From an uncultured bacterium (lineage in GTDB: Bacteria; Cyanobacteriota; Vampirovibrionia; Gastranaerophilales; Gastranaerophilaceae), in assembly GCA_905216055.1 (NCBI GenBank), contig CAJMSH010000002.1, forward strand, positions 194,357 to 258,356: a DNA stretch of 64,000 bases, given 5' to 3'. The stretch's first letter is position 1; each line of letters opens with the position of its first letter. Positions 55,934 to 64,000 of this stretch are shown here, one piece after another. A program made the translations under genes and the position numbers. The notes beneath the pieces are model-generated. The model worked only from the letters and a program-made list of their open reading frames with translations, was not told the origin of the DNA and searched no databases.

Positions 55934-57259
55934 CTACAAAGCCTCTAAAGCTGCAATTTTCATATCTTTCCAGTCTGGAGTATTGCCAAACCAGATTTCC
56001 TGAGCTGCCACCGCTTGAAATATCAGCATATCAAGACCTGTAATCGTTCTTAAATTGAATTTTTCAGCAGCCTTTATCAACAATGTTTTTTTAGGGTTAT
56101 AAATTACATCATATACAATCGCATTAGATGATAAAGTTCCTAAAGCGTTTGGCTCAACAGGCATCATATCTGCTGATTTGCCAAGCATACCTATTGGAGT
56201 TGTATTTACAAGCATTGCATATTCACCCAAATTTCTAATATTTTCTATCTGGTAAACATTAAAATTAACAGCAGGGAATTTTCTTCTTACATAATTCATC
56301 AAATCAATTGAATTTGGAATATTTCTTGTAAAGAAAGCAATTTCATCAACTCCGCATTCTGTCAAAGCAACACAAGCAGCATGAGCTGCACCACCTGTTC
56401 CTAAAATTGCAACCTTTTTACCTCTGAGATCAATATCACTCGGGATAGCTCGTCTAAAACCTATAACATCAGTATTATAAGCCTTTAAAGATTTATCAGC
56501 ATCAATATAAATAGTGTTAACAGCTCTTGCAAGATCCGCATACTTATCAACCTCATTTACAAACAATGAAACAGGTAATTTCAAAGGTATAGTAACATTA
56601 AATCCTTTATACCCGTTACTTTTTAACCATTTAATCCTATCAACAAGATTATCAGGCGGAGTTTCCAAAATATCATAAGTTGCATTTATGCCCAAACTTT
56701 TAAATCCCGCTTCGTGAATAACCTTTGATAACGAGTGTCCTAAAGGATAACCTATAACACCAAATTTATTTTCTCTGGTATCTTTAATTTCAGGCTTAAC
56801 AGGTTCATTTATAGGACTGCTGTTATAGTTATTACTGTTATAGTTATTACTGTTATAATTTGTACTATTTATGTTATTTACGTTATTGCTGTAATTATTG
56901 TAATTATTATAATTATTAGAATTAGCTGAAGTTTCATTAATTTTTGACGGTCCAAAAATATAAGACGGAACTTCACTTTTTACGGTTTCAGCCTGCATTC
57001 CTGAATACGGTTTGTGTAAAGGTTCTGAATTCTCAGAGGCAATTTGATCCTGAATTGTTCTTTGAACGTATTGACATTCAGAATTTGTATTCTGTTGAGA
57101 ATACGATGTTGCTTGAGGTGCAGATGCTGTTACAGATGATGTTGCAGATGAGGGTTCTGAAACAGGAGAAGATGTTCCTTGAGCCTTCAATTCTTCCACT
57201 GTAATTCCTAATTTTTTAGCTTTTTTTGCAAGATAACGTTCATACAATTCCGGATTCAT
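55934..57259 (-). CDS. aroE: Shikimate dehydrogenase with an Asn-rich N-terminal extension
   Basis: Reduces 3-dehydroshikimate with NADPH in aromatic amino acid synthesis. The AroE domain runs from about 166 to 441: FGVIGYPLGHSLSKVIHEAG, NVTIPLKL (catalytic Lys), AYNTDVIGF, the dinucleotide loop AILGTGGAAHAA, and NTTPIGM. The first 165 residues are unusual: a short helix (YERYLAKKAKKLGITVEEL), then Ser/Gln/Thr/Asn-rich disorder ending in a N/Y repeat tract (about 115-148) coded partly by a 15-bp tandem repeat. GAGAGGG lies before ATG 57259. The catalytic part looks intact. Confidence 0.92.
   Translation of the reverse strand: MNPELYERYLAKKAKKLGITVEELKAQGTSSPVSEPSSATSSVTASAPQATSYSQQNTNSECQYVQRTIQDQIASENSEPLHKPYSGMQAETVKSEVPSYIFGPSKINETSANSNNYNNYNNYSNNVNNINSTNYNSNNYNSNNYNSSPINEPVKPEIKDTRENKFGVIGYPLGHSLSKVIHEAGFKSLGINATYDILETPPDNLVDRIKWLKSNGYKGFNVTIPLKLPVSLFVNEVDKYADLARAVNTIYIDADKSLKAYNTDVIGFRRAIPSDIDLRGKKVAILGTGGAAHAACVALTECGVDEIAFFTRNIPNSIDLMNYVRRKFPAVNFNVYQIENIRNLGEYAMLVNTTPIGMLGKSADMMPVEPNALGTLSSNAIVYDVIYNPKKTLLIKAAEKFNLRTITGLDMLIFQAVAAQEIWFGNTPDWKDMKIAALEAL
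56821..56860. repeat. 15-bp tandem repeat inside aroE
   Basis: TGTTATAGTTATTAC occurs twice (56821-56835, 56836-56850), then a diverged partial copy. On the coding strand each unit gives five residues of the N/Y/S tract, so length changes stay in frame. Confidence 0.85.
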
Positions 57260-57284
57260 ATTTTTACCCTCTCTTACATTTATA

Positions 57285-59588
57285 TTACTCGCTTACCTGC
57301 GGAGAATTTTCATCCAATTCCTTTTTATAATTACACTTCAAGCTTGAACATGCAATAACCGATCCTTTTTTCAAAACTTTTTTAACTAACAGAGAACCGC
57401 ACTCAGGGCATTTTTCACCTGTCGGTTCATTCCATAAAACAAAATCACAATTTGGATACTTATCGCAGCCATAAAATACGGTTCCACGTTTTGATTTTCT
57501 CTCAACTATTGTGCCTTCACCACATTTCGGGCATTTTACTCCTGTTGATTTTCGATAAGGCTTTCTATGTTTGCAATTTTCATTTGTGCATTCCATATAT
57601 TTGCCGTAAGGACCTGTTTTGAATATCATATCAGAACCGCATTTTTCACATTTTTCTTCGCAAACTTCCGGTTCGTTTGAATTTTCTTCACCTGTATCTT
57701 CTGACAAAGCGTTTAAAGACATCATTGTCTTACAATCAGGATAACCTGAACAACCCAAGAATTGAGAGCCGTTTTTACCAATTCTCAATACCATAGGTTT
57801 TCCGCAGTTCGGGCATTTAATCTTACTTTCAATTCTTACACGTTCACCTGTTTGCAAAGCATTATTAACCTCTTTTATAAAAGGTTCATAAAAGTTTTCC
57901 AAAACATCATTCCAAACAGCCTTTTTCTCTGCAATTTGGTCTAATTTTGTTTCCATTCCTGCAGTAAATTTATAATCCATAATGTCTGCAAACTGAGCGA
58001 CCAATTGTTTTGAAACAGTTCTTCCCAAAAGTGTCGGATGAAGAGCTTTATCTTTCTTTTCAACATACTTACGGGTTTGAATAACAGTAATAATAGTTGC
58101 GTAAGTAGACGGACGACCGATACCGTATTCTTCCAAAGCTTTAACAAGTGATGCTTCATTATATCTTGGCGGTGGTTGAGTGAAATGCTGTTTTGGTTCA
58201 ACCTTAACACATTTTACCTTATCGCCTTCATTCAAATCAGGGATTTTTGCTTCAGCTTCCTGTTCATCCTCATCAGCGTCATTATAAACTTTCAAAAAGC
58301 CGTCAAATGTTACCTTGCTTGTACCGGCCTTTAAAGTATAATCACCTGCCGTAATTTCAACTGTCTTATTTGCAACTTCTGCAGGAGTCATTTGAGAAGA
58401 CATAAATTTTTCCCAAATCAATTTGTAAAGTTTATACTGATCATTATCCAAGTATTTTTTTATACTTTCAGGTGTTCTTTCAGGATAAGACGGTCTGATA
58501 GCTTCGTGCGCATCCTGAACATTTTGTTTTCCTTTAACATAAATATTCGGTTTGGCAGGATAATATTTTTCTCCGTAATTTGCCAAGATATAGTCTTTTG
58601 CCATATTTTGAGCATCATCAGAGACTCTCACACTGTCGGTTCTCATATACGTAATCAAACCTACAGGATTGCCGTCAATTTCAATACCTTCATACAACTT
58701 TTGAGCAACCTGCATTGTTTTTTGAACGCCAAACCCAAGTTTTGAACTTGCTGCACGCTGCATAGTAGAAGTTATAAAAGGGGCTGTCGGTTTTCTTTTG
58801 GTAGATTTTTTCGTAACCTTTGAAACATCAAATTCTGAAGGATAATTAGTCAAGAAGTCTACAATCTTTTGAGCTTCATCTTTATTTTTTACAGATTTTT
58901 CAACAGCTTTACCCTTAATTTTAGATAATTCAGCTTCAAATGTCTTCCCGCCTTTATCTAACAACGTATGAATAGACCAATATTCTTGAGGAACAAATGC
59001 TTCAATTTCATCTTCTCTCTCGCAAATCATACGTAAAGCAACAGATTGAACACGACCTGCAGATAAATTTCTGTTACCGATTTGTTTCCACAAAACAGGA
59101 CTGAGCTTGTAACCTACAAGTTTATCCAAAATTTGCCTTGTCTGCTGGGCTTTTACCATATCCATATCAATTCCGCGCGGATTTTCAACAGAATGTTTTA
59201 CAGCCTTAGGGGTAATTTCGTTAAATACAATACGGCAAATTTTTTCATCAGGCACTTTCAAAATCTGTCTTACATGCCATGCAATAGCTTCTCCCTCGCG
59301 GTCGGGGTCGGATGCAAGATAAACTTTATCAGCTTTTTTTGCCATATCGTTTAATTTTTTGACAACTGCCTGCTTCCCAGGGATAATTTCAAATTTAGGC
59401 TGGAAATGATTTTGAATATCAAATCCTAAATTCTCAGTTGTAGGATCTTTAGTCGGCAAATTTCTAACATGCCCGTAACTTGCTTCAATCTGATATCCAT
59501 CCCCTAAAATCTTTCTTATGGTTTTAGATTTAGCAGGAGACTCAACTATTACTAATGCTTTTTCTTTTTTTTCAGCTGTTTTTGCCAT
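57285..59588 (-). CDS. topA: DNA topoisomerase I
   Basis: Relaxes negative supercoils by single-strand passage. The 767 residues contain the Toprim domain (ALVIVESPAKSKTIRKILG, VYLASDPDREGEAIAWH), SAGRVQSVALRMI, and the catalytic Tyr in GLITYMRTDS. At the C terminus are four zinc-ribbon repeats, each CxxC...CxxxxC: at about 600-630 (CPNCGKPM), 650-680 (CEKCGSDM), 690-720 (CPKCGEGT) and 725-755 (CPECGSLL). First of the series topA-dprA-TPR-lptA-lptC in the reverse reading order (the operon starts at lptC). Confidence 0.97.
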   Translation of the reverse strand: MAKTAEKKEKALVIVESPAKSKTIRKILGDGYQIEASYGHVRNLPTKDPTTENLGFDIQNHFQPKFEIIPGKQAVVKKLNDMAKKADKVYLASDPDREGEAIAWHVRQILKVPDEKICRIVFNEITPKAVKHSVENPRGIDMDMVKAQQTRQILDKLVGYKLSPVLWKQIGNRNLSAGRVQSVALRMICEREDEIEAFVPQEYWSIHTLLDKGGKTFEAELSKIKGKAVEKSVKNKDEAQKIVDFLTNYPSEFDVSKVTKKSTKRKPTAPFITSTMQRAASSKLGFGVQKTMQVAQKLYEGIEIDGNPVGLITYMRTDSVRVSDDAQNMAKDYILANYGEKYYPAKPNIYVKGKQNVQDAHEAIRPSYPERTPESIKKYLDNDQYKLYKLIWEKFMSSQMTPAEVANKTVEITAGDYTLKAGTSKVTFDGFLKVYNDADEDEQEAEAKIPDLNEGDKVKCVKVEPKQHFTQPPPRYNEASLVKALEEYGIGRPSTYATIITVIQTRKYVEKKDKALHPTLLGRTVSKQLVAQFADIMDYKFTAGMETKLDQIAEKKAVWNDVLENFYEPFIKEVNNALQTGERVRIESKIKCPNCGKPMVLRIGKNGSQFLGCSGYPDCKTMMSLNALSEDTGEENSNEPEVCEEKCEKCGSDMIFKTGPYGKYMECTNENCKHRKPYRKSTGVKCPKCGEGTIVERKSKRGTVFYGCDKYPNCDFVLWNEPTGEKCPECGSLLVKKVLKKGSVIACSSLKCNYKKELDENSPQVSE

Positions 59589-59621
59589 TATTTATACCAC
59601 CTCTCCTATAACTACTCTTTT

Positions 59622-60725
59622 TTATTTTGAGTAATTTACAGAAGCAACTCTCTTATATCTGTCCCCGTCGACTTGTTTAATTATGCCTTTAAGCTCCATG
59701 GTTGTCAAGTACATTAGCAAATTATCTATACTTAATTTAGTAAATGCCTGCAACTCATCAACACATTTTTCTTCAATTTCAAGTGCTTCATAAATAACTT
59801 TTTCATCTTCGTTTAAATCAGGTAAGTCAAACAGATTTTTTTGTTCTACTTTAACCTCCCAACCAAGAGTTTCTAAAATATCATCAGCGCAAGTAACAAA
59901 TGTTGCACCGTTTTTTAATAACTTATAAATCCCTTCGGTATTCGGATTTGTAATCAACCCCGGAATACACATCAATTCACGACCTTGTTCTAATGTTAAA
60001 TTTGCGGTAATCAATGCCCCGCTCTTTAACGAAGCTTCTGCAACAAGTGTTCCGTAAGACAACCCTGAAACTATCCTGTTTCTTTGAGGGAACCTAAATT
60101 TTATAGGCTGAAAAGTCGGAAAATATTCACTTACAACAGCACCGCAGTCATTTTCAATCTTTTTATACAAATCCTTGTTTGCAGTAGGATAAGTATAGTC
60201 AAAGCCGCTTGCAATAACACCTATCGTTTTCAAATTGTTCTCTATTGCAGATAAATGAGCCGTTGTATCAATTCCAGATGCCAACCCTGAAACTATACAT
60301 ATATCAGTATTGTTCAACTGAGAAATCAGCATTGATAAAGCATCTTTTGCATATCTTGTTGCTTTTCGAGAACCGACCACCGCAAGCGTTCTTTTCAAAT
60401 TGCAAGCTCCGATATCCCCTTTATAATACAAAACGGCAGGCGGATTATCTATATTTTTCAACATATAAGGATAATTTTCATCCTCAAATGTAAAATAATT
60501 TATCCCCTTGTTTTCAACATCTTTTAAAACTTTGTCAACATCAACTTTATCTCTTTGCCGCAAAAAATTCTCAGCCTTTTTTACACTTAAACCTTCAATA
60601 TCTGATAATTTATTCGCATTAAAAGCAGACTCGATATCTCCAAAGTAATTATACAGTCTTAAAATAAAAGAACTGTCAATCTCTTCTATTGATGAAAAAG
60701 CAATCCAATATTTATTTTTTGTCAT
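59622..60725 (-). CDS. dprA: DNA-processing protein DprA
   Basis: Loads RecA on incoming single-strand DNA in natural transformation. The 367 residues contain an N-terminal SAM-like domain and the Rossmann fold core with LAVVGSRKATRYAKD, IVSGLASGIDTTAH, NRIVSGLSYGTLVAEA and TAN at LITANLTLEQGRELMCIPG. A C-terminal winged helix follows. It overlaps the TPR gene by 14 bp. No competence pilus genes besides pseudopilins lie here. Confidence 0.94.
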   Translation of the reverse strand: MTKNKYWIAFSSIEEIDSSFILRLYNYFGDIESAFNANKLSDIEGLSVKKAENFLRQRDKVDVDKVLKDVENKGINYFTFEDENYPYMLKNIDNPPAVLYYKGDIGACNLKRTLAVVGSRKATRYAKDALSMLISQLNNTDICIVSGLASGIDTTAHLSAIENNLKTIGVIASGFDYTYPTANKDLYKKIENDCGAVVSEYFPTFQPIKFRFPQRNRIVSGLSYGTLVAEASLKSGALITANLTLEQGRELMCIPGLITNPNTEGIYKLLKNGATFVTCADDILETLGWEVKVEQKNLFDLPDLNEDEKVIYEALEIEEKCVDELQAFTKLSIDNLLMYLTTMELKGIIKQVDGDRYKRVASVNYSK

Positions 60726-61497
60726 TTTGTTTTTTCTTTATTCTTTCTATCAATTCTTTTATTTTTTCTTCTTCTTCTTTAGCAACATCTAAGTTAATAT
60801 AATCTTCAAAATATTCGATTGCATCATCATAATCACCTCTTGCGAAAAAGAGAATCCCAGCCTTTTTATAAGCCGGAGAGAATGAATCATTATGAGCAAT
60901 AGCTTTCAAATAATTTGAAAGAGCTTTATCAACTTCATCATTTGCCTCGTAAGCTTCCCCTAAATAATAATAAATCCATGGATTTTCAGATTTATATTCC
61001 AAAACATTCTCAAAATTTTCAATAGCGCTTGCATAATCTCCAAGCTCAAAATGAACTCTGCCTAAATCATAATAAACATCATAATTATCAGGTTGTTTGT
61101 CCAAAATATATTCAAGCTCATCAATTGCCAAATCCAAACGCGCATCTTCCATATAAAATCTTGCAAGATAATGACGCAAAACAAGATTTTCTGGAACTTC
61201 TCCCAATCCGCGAGACACAAGAGCAATTCCGCTTCCCATATCTTTTCTGCGATAATATATATCGGCAAGGTTTATATAAACCTCAGGCAATCTAGGATTT
61301 AACTCCTGTGATTTTAAATAATTCTTTTCGGCTTTATCAAATTCTCCCAAATTTGCATAACACAATCCGATATTGTTATATAATTCAGCATTATCCTTGC
61401 AAGTTTCCAAAACTGTACTGAATATATCAATAGCCTTTTTGTAATCGCCTTTTTTATAAAAGTCTAATGCTTTATCAACTTTTTCTTTTTCACTCAT
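60712..61497 (-). CDS. Tetratricopeptide repeat protein
   Basis: 261 residues made of about six to seven TPR units, e.g. AELYNNIGLCYANLGEFDKA, VYINLADIYYRRKDMGSGIA and DVYYDLGRVHFELGDYASAI, then a charged Lys/Glu C terminus. No signal peptide, so cytoplasmic scaffold. Overlaps dprA by 14 bp and follows the LptA-like gene by 3 bp; the context suggests an envelope- or DNA-uptake-related role, which is unproven. Confidence 0.9.
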   Translation of the reverse strand: MSEKEKVDKALDFYKKGDYKKAIDIFSTVLETCKDNAELYNNIGLCYANLGEFDKAEKNYLKSQELNPRLPEVYINLADIYYRRKDMGSGIALVSRGLGEVPENLVLRHYLARFYMEDARLDLAIDELEYILDKQPDNYDVYYDLGRVHFELGDYASAIENFENVLEYKSENPWIYYYLGEAYEANDEVDKALSNYLKAIAHNDSFSPAYKKAGILFFARGDYDDAIEYFEDYINLDVAKEEEEKIKELIERIKKKQNDKK

Positions 61498-61500
61498 AAT

Positions 61501-62487
61501 TTATAACCCTAATCCTATTCCGCCGTTTTCGCTTTCTCCGTTATCACCTGAACCGATATTTTTAATTACGGTTCTTGTGTTACCGTCAGCATGGAAATTT
61601 TTTGGCTTCATTGTCATTTTAATTTTATCAGCATAAATTGTTCTTACACCCTGTGTAATACTTGAACGTCCCGTAAAATATGCTTCATTAGGTTTTCCTT
61701 CTTTATTCGGATACAATGTAAGTTTTGGACCTTCTGCATAATAATCCTGATACCAAACTCTAACGTTTCCGGAAGCATTGAATATTCCTTTTTCCTGAGC
61801 ATATTCCTGACGTCTGGATTTCAAAACAAGCGTTGCCCCGTCATCCATAACAGCTTTTGATGTAGTGTTTCCGACAGCTACAAGCACCTTGGTAATTGTA
61901 TCGTACATAAATCTGTCAGCATAAGATTCATTTCCCTGCTGTTTAATTTTTGCATTTCCGATAAGCTCAATATCTTTTAAATCACCGTTTTTATCAGTTC
62001 TAACCTTTGCCTTATCAGAAAATGTATCCAAATCTTTATATTTTATAGTAACTGTTCCTGTTGCTGTCATAACTCCTGTTTTTGTATCATATTCCTGTTC
62101 ATCAGCATTTATTACAACAATAGGCACCTTACCGTCAAAAACAATAGATTGAGTATCTCCTTGAGCTTTTACAATCTTTGTAATTAAGGACATTTTCAAA
62201 ATATTTGCTTTAACTTCACGTTTTTTATTTTTCTTTACTTCATAAGCATAAGGTTTGTTATAAAAAGTTGCAGTATCAAGTTTTTGATCATCAGTCATAG
62301 TAACATCAGCAGAATCTCCTACAACATGCATATCGTCAACAGAAACTTTTACGTTTCCGTTAAACTTCAATTTATTATCCTGCTCACTGTAGCTTTGTGT
62401 CTTAGATTCAATAATAAGATCAGAAGCCTGAACAACAAGCCCAGTAGTAAATAATACCATTATTAAAGTTAAAACTAATTTTTTCAC
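61501..62487 (-). CDS. LptA/OstA-like lipopolysaccharide transport protein
   Basis: 328 residues. A signal peptide (KLVLTLIMVLFTTGLVVQA) is followed by repeated strand blocks of the OstA fold: KLKFNGNVKVSVDDMHVVGDSA, VMTATGTVTIKYKDLDTFSD and IFNASGNVRVWYQDYYAEG. Longer than E. coli LptA (about 185), so it may be a fused or extended bridge protein. It overlaps lptC by 4 bp. Indicates LPS or a similar outer-membrane glycolipid. Confidence 0.85.
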   Translation of the reverse strand: MKKLVLTLIMVLFTTGLVVQASDLIIESKTQSYSEQDNKLKFNGNVKVSVDDMHVVGDSADVTMTDDQKLDTATFYNKPYAYEVKKNKKREVKANILKMSLITKIVKAQGDTQSIVFDGKVPIVVINADEQEYDTKTGVMTATGTVTIKYKDLDTFSDKAKVRTDKNGDLKDIELIGNAKIKQQGNESYADRFMYDTITKVLVAVGNTTSKAVMDDGATLVLKSRRQEYAQEKGIFNASGNVRVWYQDYYAEGPKLTLYPNKEGKPNEAYFTGRSSITQGVRTIYADKIKMTMKPKNFHADGNTRTVIKNIGSGDNGESENGGIGLGL

Positions 62488-63086
62488 TTATTCTCCTTAT
62501 CGCTGTAAACCTTAGAGACAGCATTTCCTATAATTTTAAATTTATCATAATCAGGGCTAATTTCAACTTTTTTTGCAGTTGCCAAAAGATCAGCCTTTCT
62601 TGTAATCCTAACATTTCCTTCTGCAACAATAGGAACATCTTTACCGGTCCAAACAAGCTTATTTGCTCTTAATGTTGTAAAATCCTTAAGAACTATATAT
62701 GTATTATCGTATAAAATAATTTGCTCTTTTTTTTCATTATAAGTTCCTTTAGATGATTCAAAACTCATTGATACTTCATTATCATCATCATAAAAGTTCC
62801 CAATTACATTATTAAGGATTGCTACTCCATTTTTGCTGTCATAATTCCCGGTTTCGCCATATATTTCCCAATATTTTTTCTCATTTTTAGTTTCGGTCAA
62901 AATAATACCGTCAATAACTGCTTCTTGCCTGTCTTGATCTGTTTGAAGCTGGCTCCTGTTAAAATTATGTGTAATAACACCTGCTGATATAAAAGCCCAT
63001 GCTAAAAGTGCAACAATCGCAATAAAAGCTCCAGCATAAGCTTTTTGTTTTTTACTTAATTTTTTTATTTTGTCCAACCACTTCAT
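62484..63086 (-). CDS. lptC: LptC-family LPS export protein
   Basis: 200 residues with one membrane segment (about 17-37, YAGAFIAIVALLAWAFISAGV) and a periplasmic beta-jellyroll (IDGIILTETKNEKKYWEIYG ... DNTYIVLKDFTTLRANKLVW). LptC anchors the Lpt bridge at the inner membrane. LptBFG are not in the window. First gene of the operon that runs to topA. Confidence 0.85.
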   Translation of the reverse strand: MKWLDKIKKLSKKQKAYAGAFIAIVALLAWAFISAGVITHNFNRSQLQTDQDRQEAVIDGIILTETKNEKKYWEIYGETGNYDSKNGVAILNNVIGNFYDDDNEVSMSFESSKGTYNEKKEQIILYDNTYIVLKDFTTLRANKLVWTGKDVPIVAEGNVRITRKADLLATAKKVEISPDYDKFKIIGNAVSKVYSDKENK

Positions 63087-63142
63087 ACTAATAATTTTAA
63101 CATAGAAAAAAATGTTAAAATAAAAACTTTAACTTATATGAA

Positions 63143-63832
63143 TTACCAGGGATAATCATCGAGAATTTCCCAGCCATCAGACATAATTTTTCCTCCGCAG
63201 GTTCGAGCATATTGAGTATCATTAGAATTATAAATCTTTTCCTTTGTACAATCTTCATTACTTCCATAAGCAGATATAACTCCTCTCGACGTATCAATCT
63301 CAAATTGAAAAACATCACGGCCTATAATATTCGGTCTACTTGGTCCGTTAGTATCAACAGATAAAAGCTGTATCTCTGGAACATAATCTGGGGCTAAACT
63401 ATAAGGTCTGATATAAGCATAAGTTCCGTCCCCATATATAAATCCCGGGACATTACTTTCTTGTCCATAATAAAGGTAACTATTTTTATTGTTTAGTTCT
63501 GCATAGCCATTAATGTCATAACCACATTCTTTCATATTTTTGCAAACTTTTATTACTTTTAAATATGGTTTCCAATAAGTTTCAAAATATTTTAAATTAT
63601 CATCATAAGAACTGCCCTGCTCTGTTAAATTCCATTCGGAAGAATTGCCGTTTTCATATTGAGACAAAACAAGTGCCTGAGCAAAGGTTGAATATGCCTT
63701 TTTTAATTGTGCTGCAACCTGCTTTTTTTGATAATTAGCAATCAACGAAGGCATTGTCATTGCTGCAACAACACCAATTATTCCTAAAGTTATTAACACT
63801 TCCGCAAGAGTAAATGCAGCTCTCTTTTTCAT
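63143..63832 (-). CDS. Type IV pilin-like / type II secretion pseudopilin (paralogue)
   Basis: 229 residues. After MKKRA the N terminus reads AFTLAEVLITLGIIGVVAAM: prepilin cleavage with Ala at -1 and Glu at +5, then the hydrophobic helix. The exported domain carries VDTNGPSRPNIIGRD, matching the block in the paralogue at 12 kb, and two Cys near the C terminus. The C-terminal tail ends in ILDDYPW. Substrate of the prepilin peptidase at 4.3 kb in all likelihood. Confidence 0.88.
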   Translation of the reverse strand: MKKRAAFTLAEVLITLGIIGVVAAMTMPSLIANYQKKQVAAQLKKAYSTFAQALVLSQYENGNSSEWNLTEQGSSYDDNLKYFETYWKPYLKVIKVCKNMKECGYDINGYAELNNKNSYLYYGQESNVPGFIYGDGTYAYIRPYSLAPDYVPEIQLLSVDTNGPSRPNIIGRDVFQFEIDTSRGVISAYGSNEDCTKEKIYNSNDTQYARTCGGKIMSDGWEILDDYPW

Positions 63833-63890
63833 AAAAACTCCTCTTATTGTGTGATGTATGTTATCAATATAATAACAGAATTTTTAATCC

Positions 63891-63919
63891 TTTTCAGGGA
63901 ACGAATTAGGTGGTATAAT
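63891..63919 (+). promoter_or_regulatory. Promoter-like -35/-10 reading toward the window end
   Basis: TATAAT (63914-63919) with a TG two bases before it (extended -10), and TTTTCA (63891-63896) 17 bp upstream as a weak -35. Its start would fall close to the purine-rich sequence that begins at 63925. Confidence 0.45.
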
Positions 63920-63924
63920 GTTAT

Positions 63925-64000
63925 TATGGGAGGAGCGTGAGGAGGGGGGAGATGAAGGATGAGGGAGTGGAGATATGAGAAAGAGATAAAAGTGTAAAAG
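63925..64000. other. Purine-rich stretch at the window end
   Basis: 76 bases with a single C and long A/G runs, unlike the rest of the window. It has no open frame of use and contains repeated GATGA/GGAG words. It is cut by the window edge. Confidence 0.6.

Noticed and set aside
56821..56935. CRISPR array
   Set aside because: The 15-bp units are directly tandem without spacers and lie in frame inside aroE.
63925..64000. Start of a new gene at the window edge
   Set aside because: Candidate ATG/GTG frames meet stops within a few codons; no convincing frame reaches the edge.

Overview
The window is an AT-rich, gene-dense bacterial chromosome segment with no rRNA operon, insertion sequence, prophage or CRISPR array. 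LptA/LptC-like proteins, a TolC-family exporter and MacAB-like pump parts point to a Gram-negative envelope. A small clostridial-type ferredoxin, a 2-hydroxyacyl-CoA dehydratase activase, a membrane pyrophosphatase and ATP-type PEP carboxykinase suggest an anaerobic or fermentative life. Together with paralogous pseudopilins carrying an A|FTLAE cleavage site, a GH57/DUF3536 protein and many small lineage-specific proteins, this fits a gut Gastranaerophilales (Vampirovibrionia/Melainabacteria, non-photosynthetic relatives of Cyanobacteria). That assignment is an inference from gene content, not a phylogeny.

Layout. 1-5.4 kb: truncated panE, an HD-GYP-like protein, pyrG, gatC, a SigB/F-type sigma factor and a prepilin peptidase. 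5.4-10.3 kb: a minus-strand operon ppiC-pepP-like-trmH-like-dnaA-ruvA, preceded by a structured leader with an intrinsic terminator. 10.4-16.5 kb: tRNA-Gly(TCC), an MscS channel, rlmH, a pseudopilin, an M49-like metallopeptidase, a frameshifted beta-strand-rich gene, folE2 and a membrane-anchored thioredoxin. 16.6-27.3 kb: a second sigma-70 factor, deoB, a 58-residue ferredoxin, pckA, a GH57 protein, and several secreted or low-complexity unknowns. 27.3-32 kb: translation and RNA-modification genes (trmD, rimM, dtd, rlmN) next to a zinc-ribbon protein with an RGG/N-rich linker and a duplicated domain. 32-46.7 kb: dehydratase activase, hppA, gltA, mutS2, a PepT-like peptidase, a large lineage-type protein, a lytic transglycosylase, mtnP and yggT. 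46.6-51.2 kb: a kinase-fold-like unknown, trkAH, and an ADP-ribosyltransferase-like gene split by a one-base frameshift. 51.3-56 kb: a four-gene TolC/HlyD/MacB-type export operon behind an 18-bp palindrome. 56-64 kb: aroE with an Asn-rich extension, then topA-dprA-TPR-lptA-lptC, a second pseudopilin, and a purine-rich stretch at the window edge.

How the genes fit together. Most are housekeeping: replication, repair and recombination (dnaA, ruvA, topA, dprA, mutS2), translation and RNA modification, nucleotide and cofactor synthesis, K+ uptake, and envelope assembly. The prepilin peptidase probably processes both pseudopilins. The less ordinary material is the attenuator-like leader before the dnaA operon, the RGG/duplicated-domain protein, the split ADP-ribosyltransferase-like gene and the kinase-like protein, which may be host- or competitor-directed, and coding low-complexity sequence in three proteins, one of them shikimate dehydrogenase. 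Several starts were moved from upstream TTG/GTG codons to internal codons with good ribosome binding sites; these are noted in the entries.
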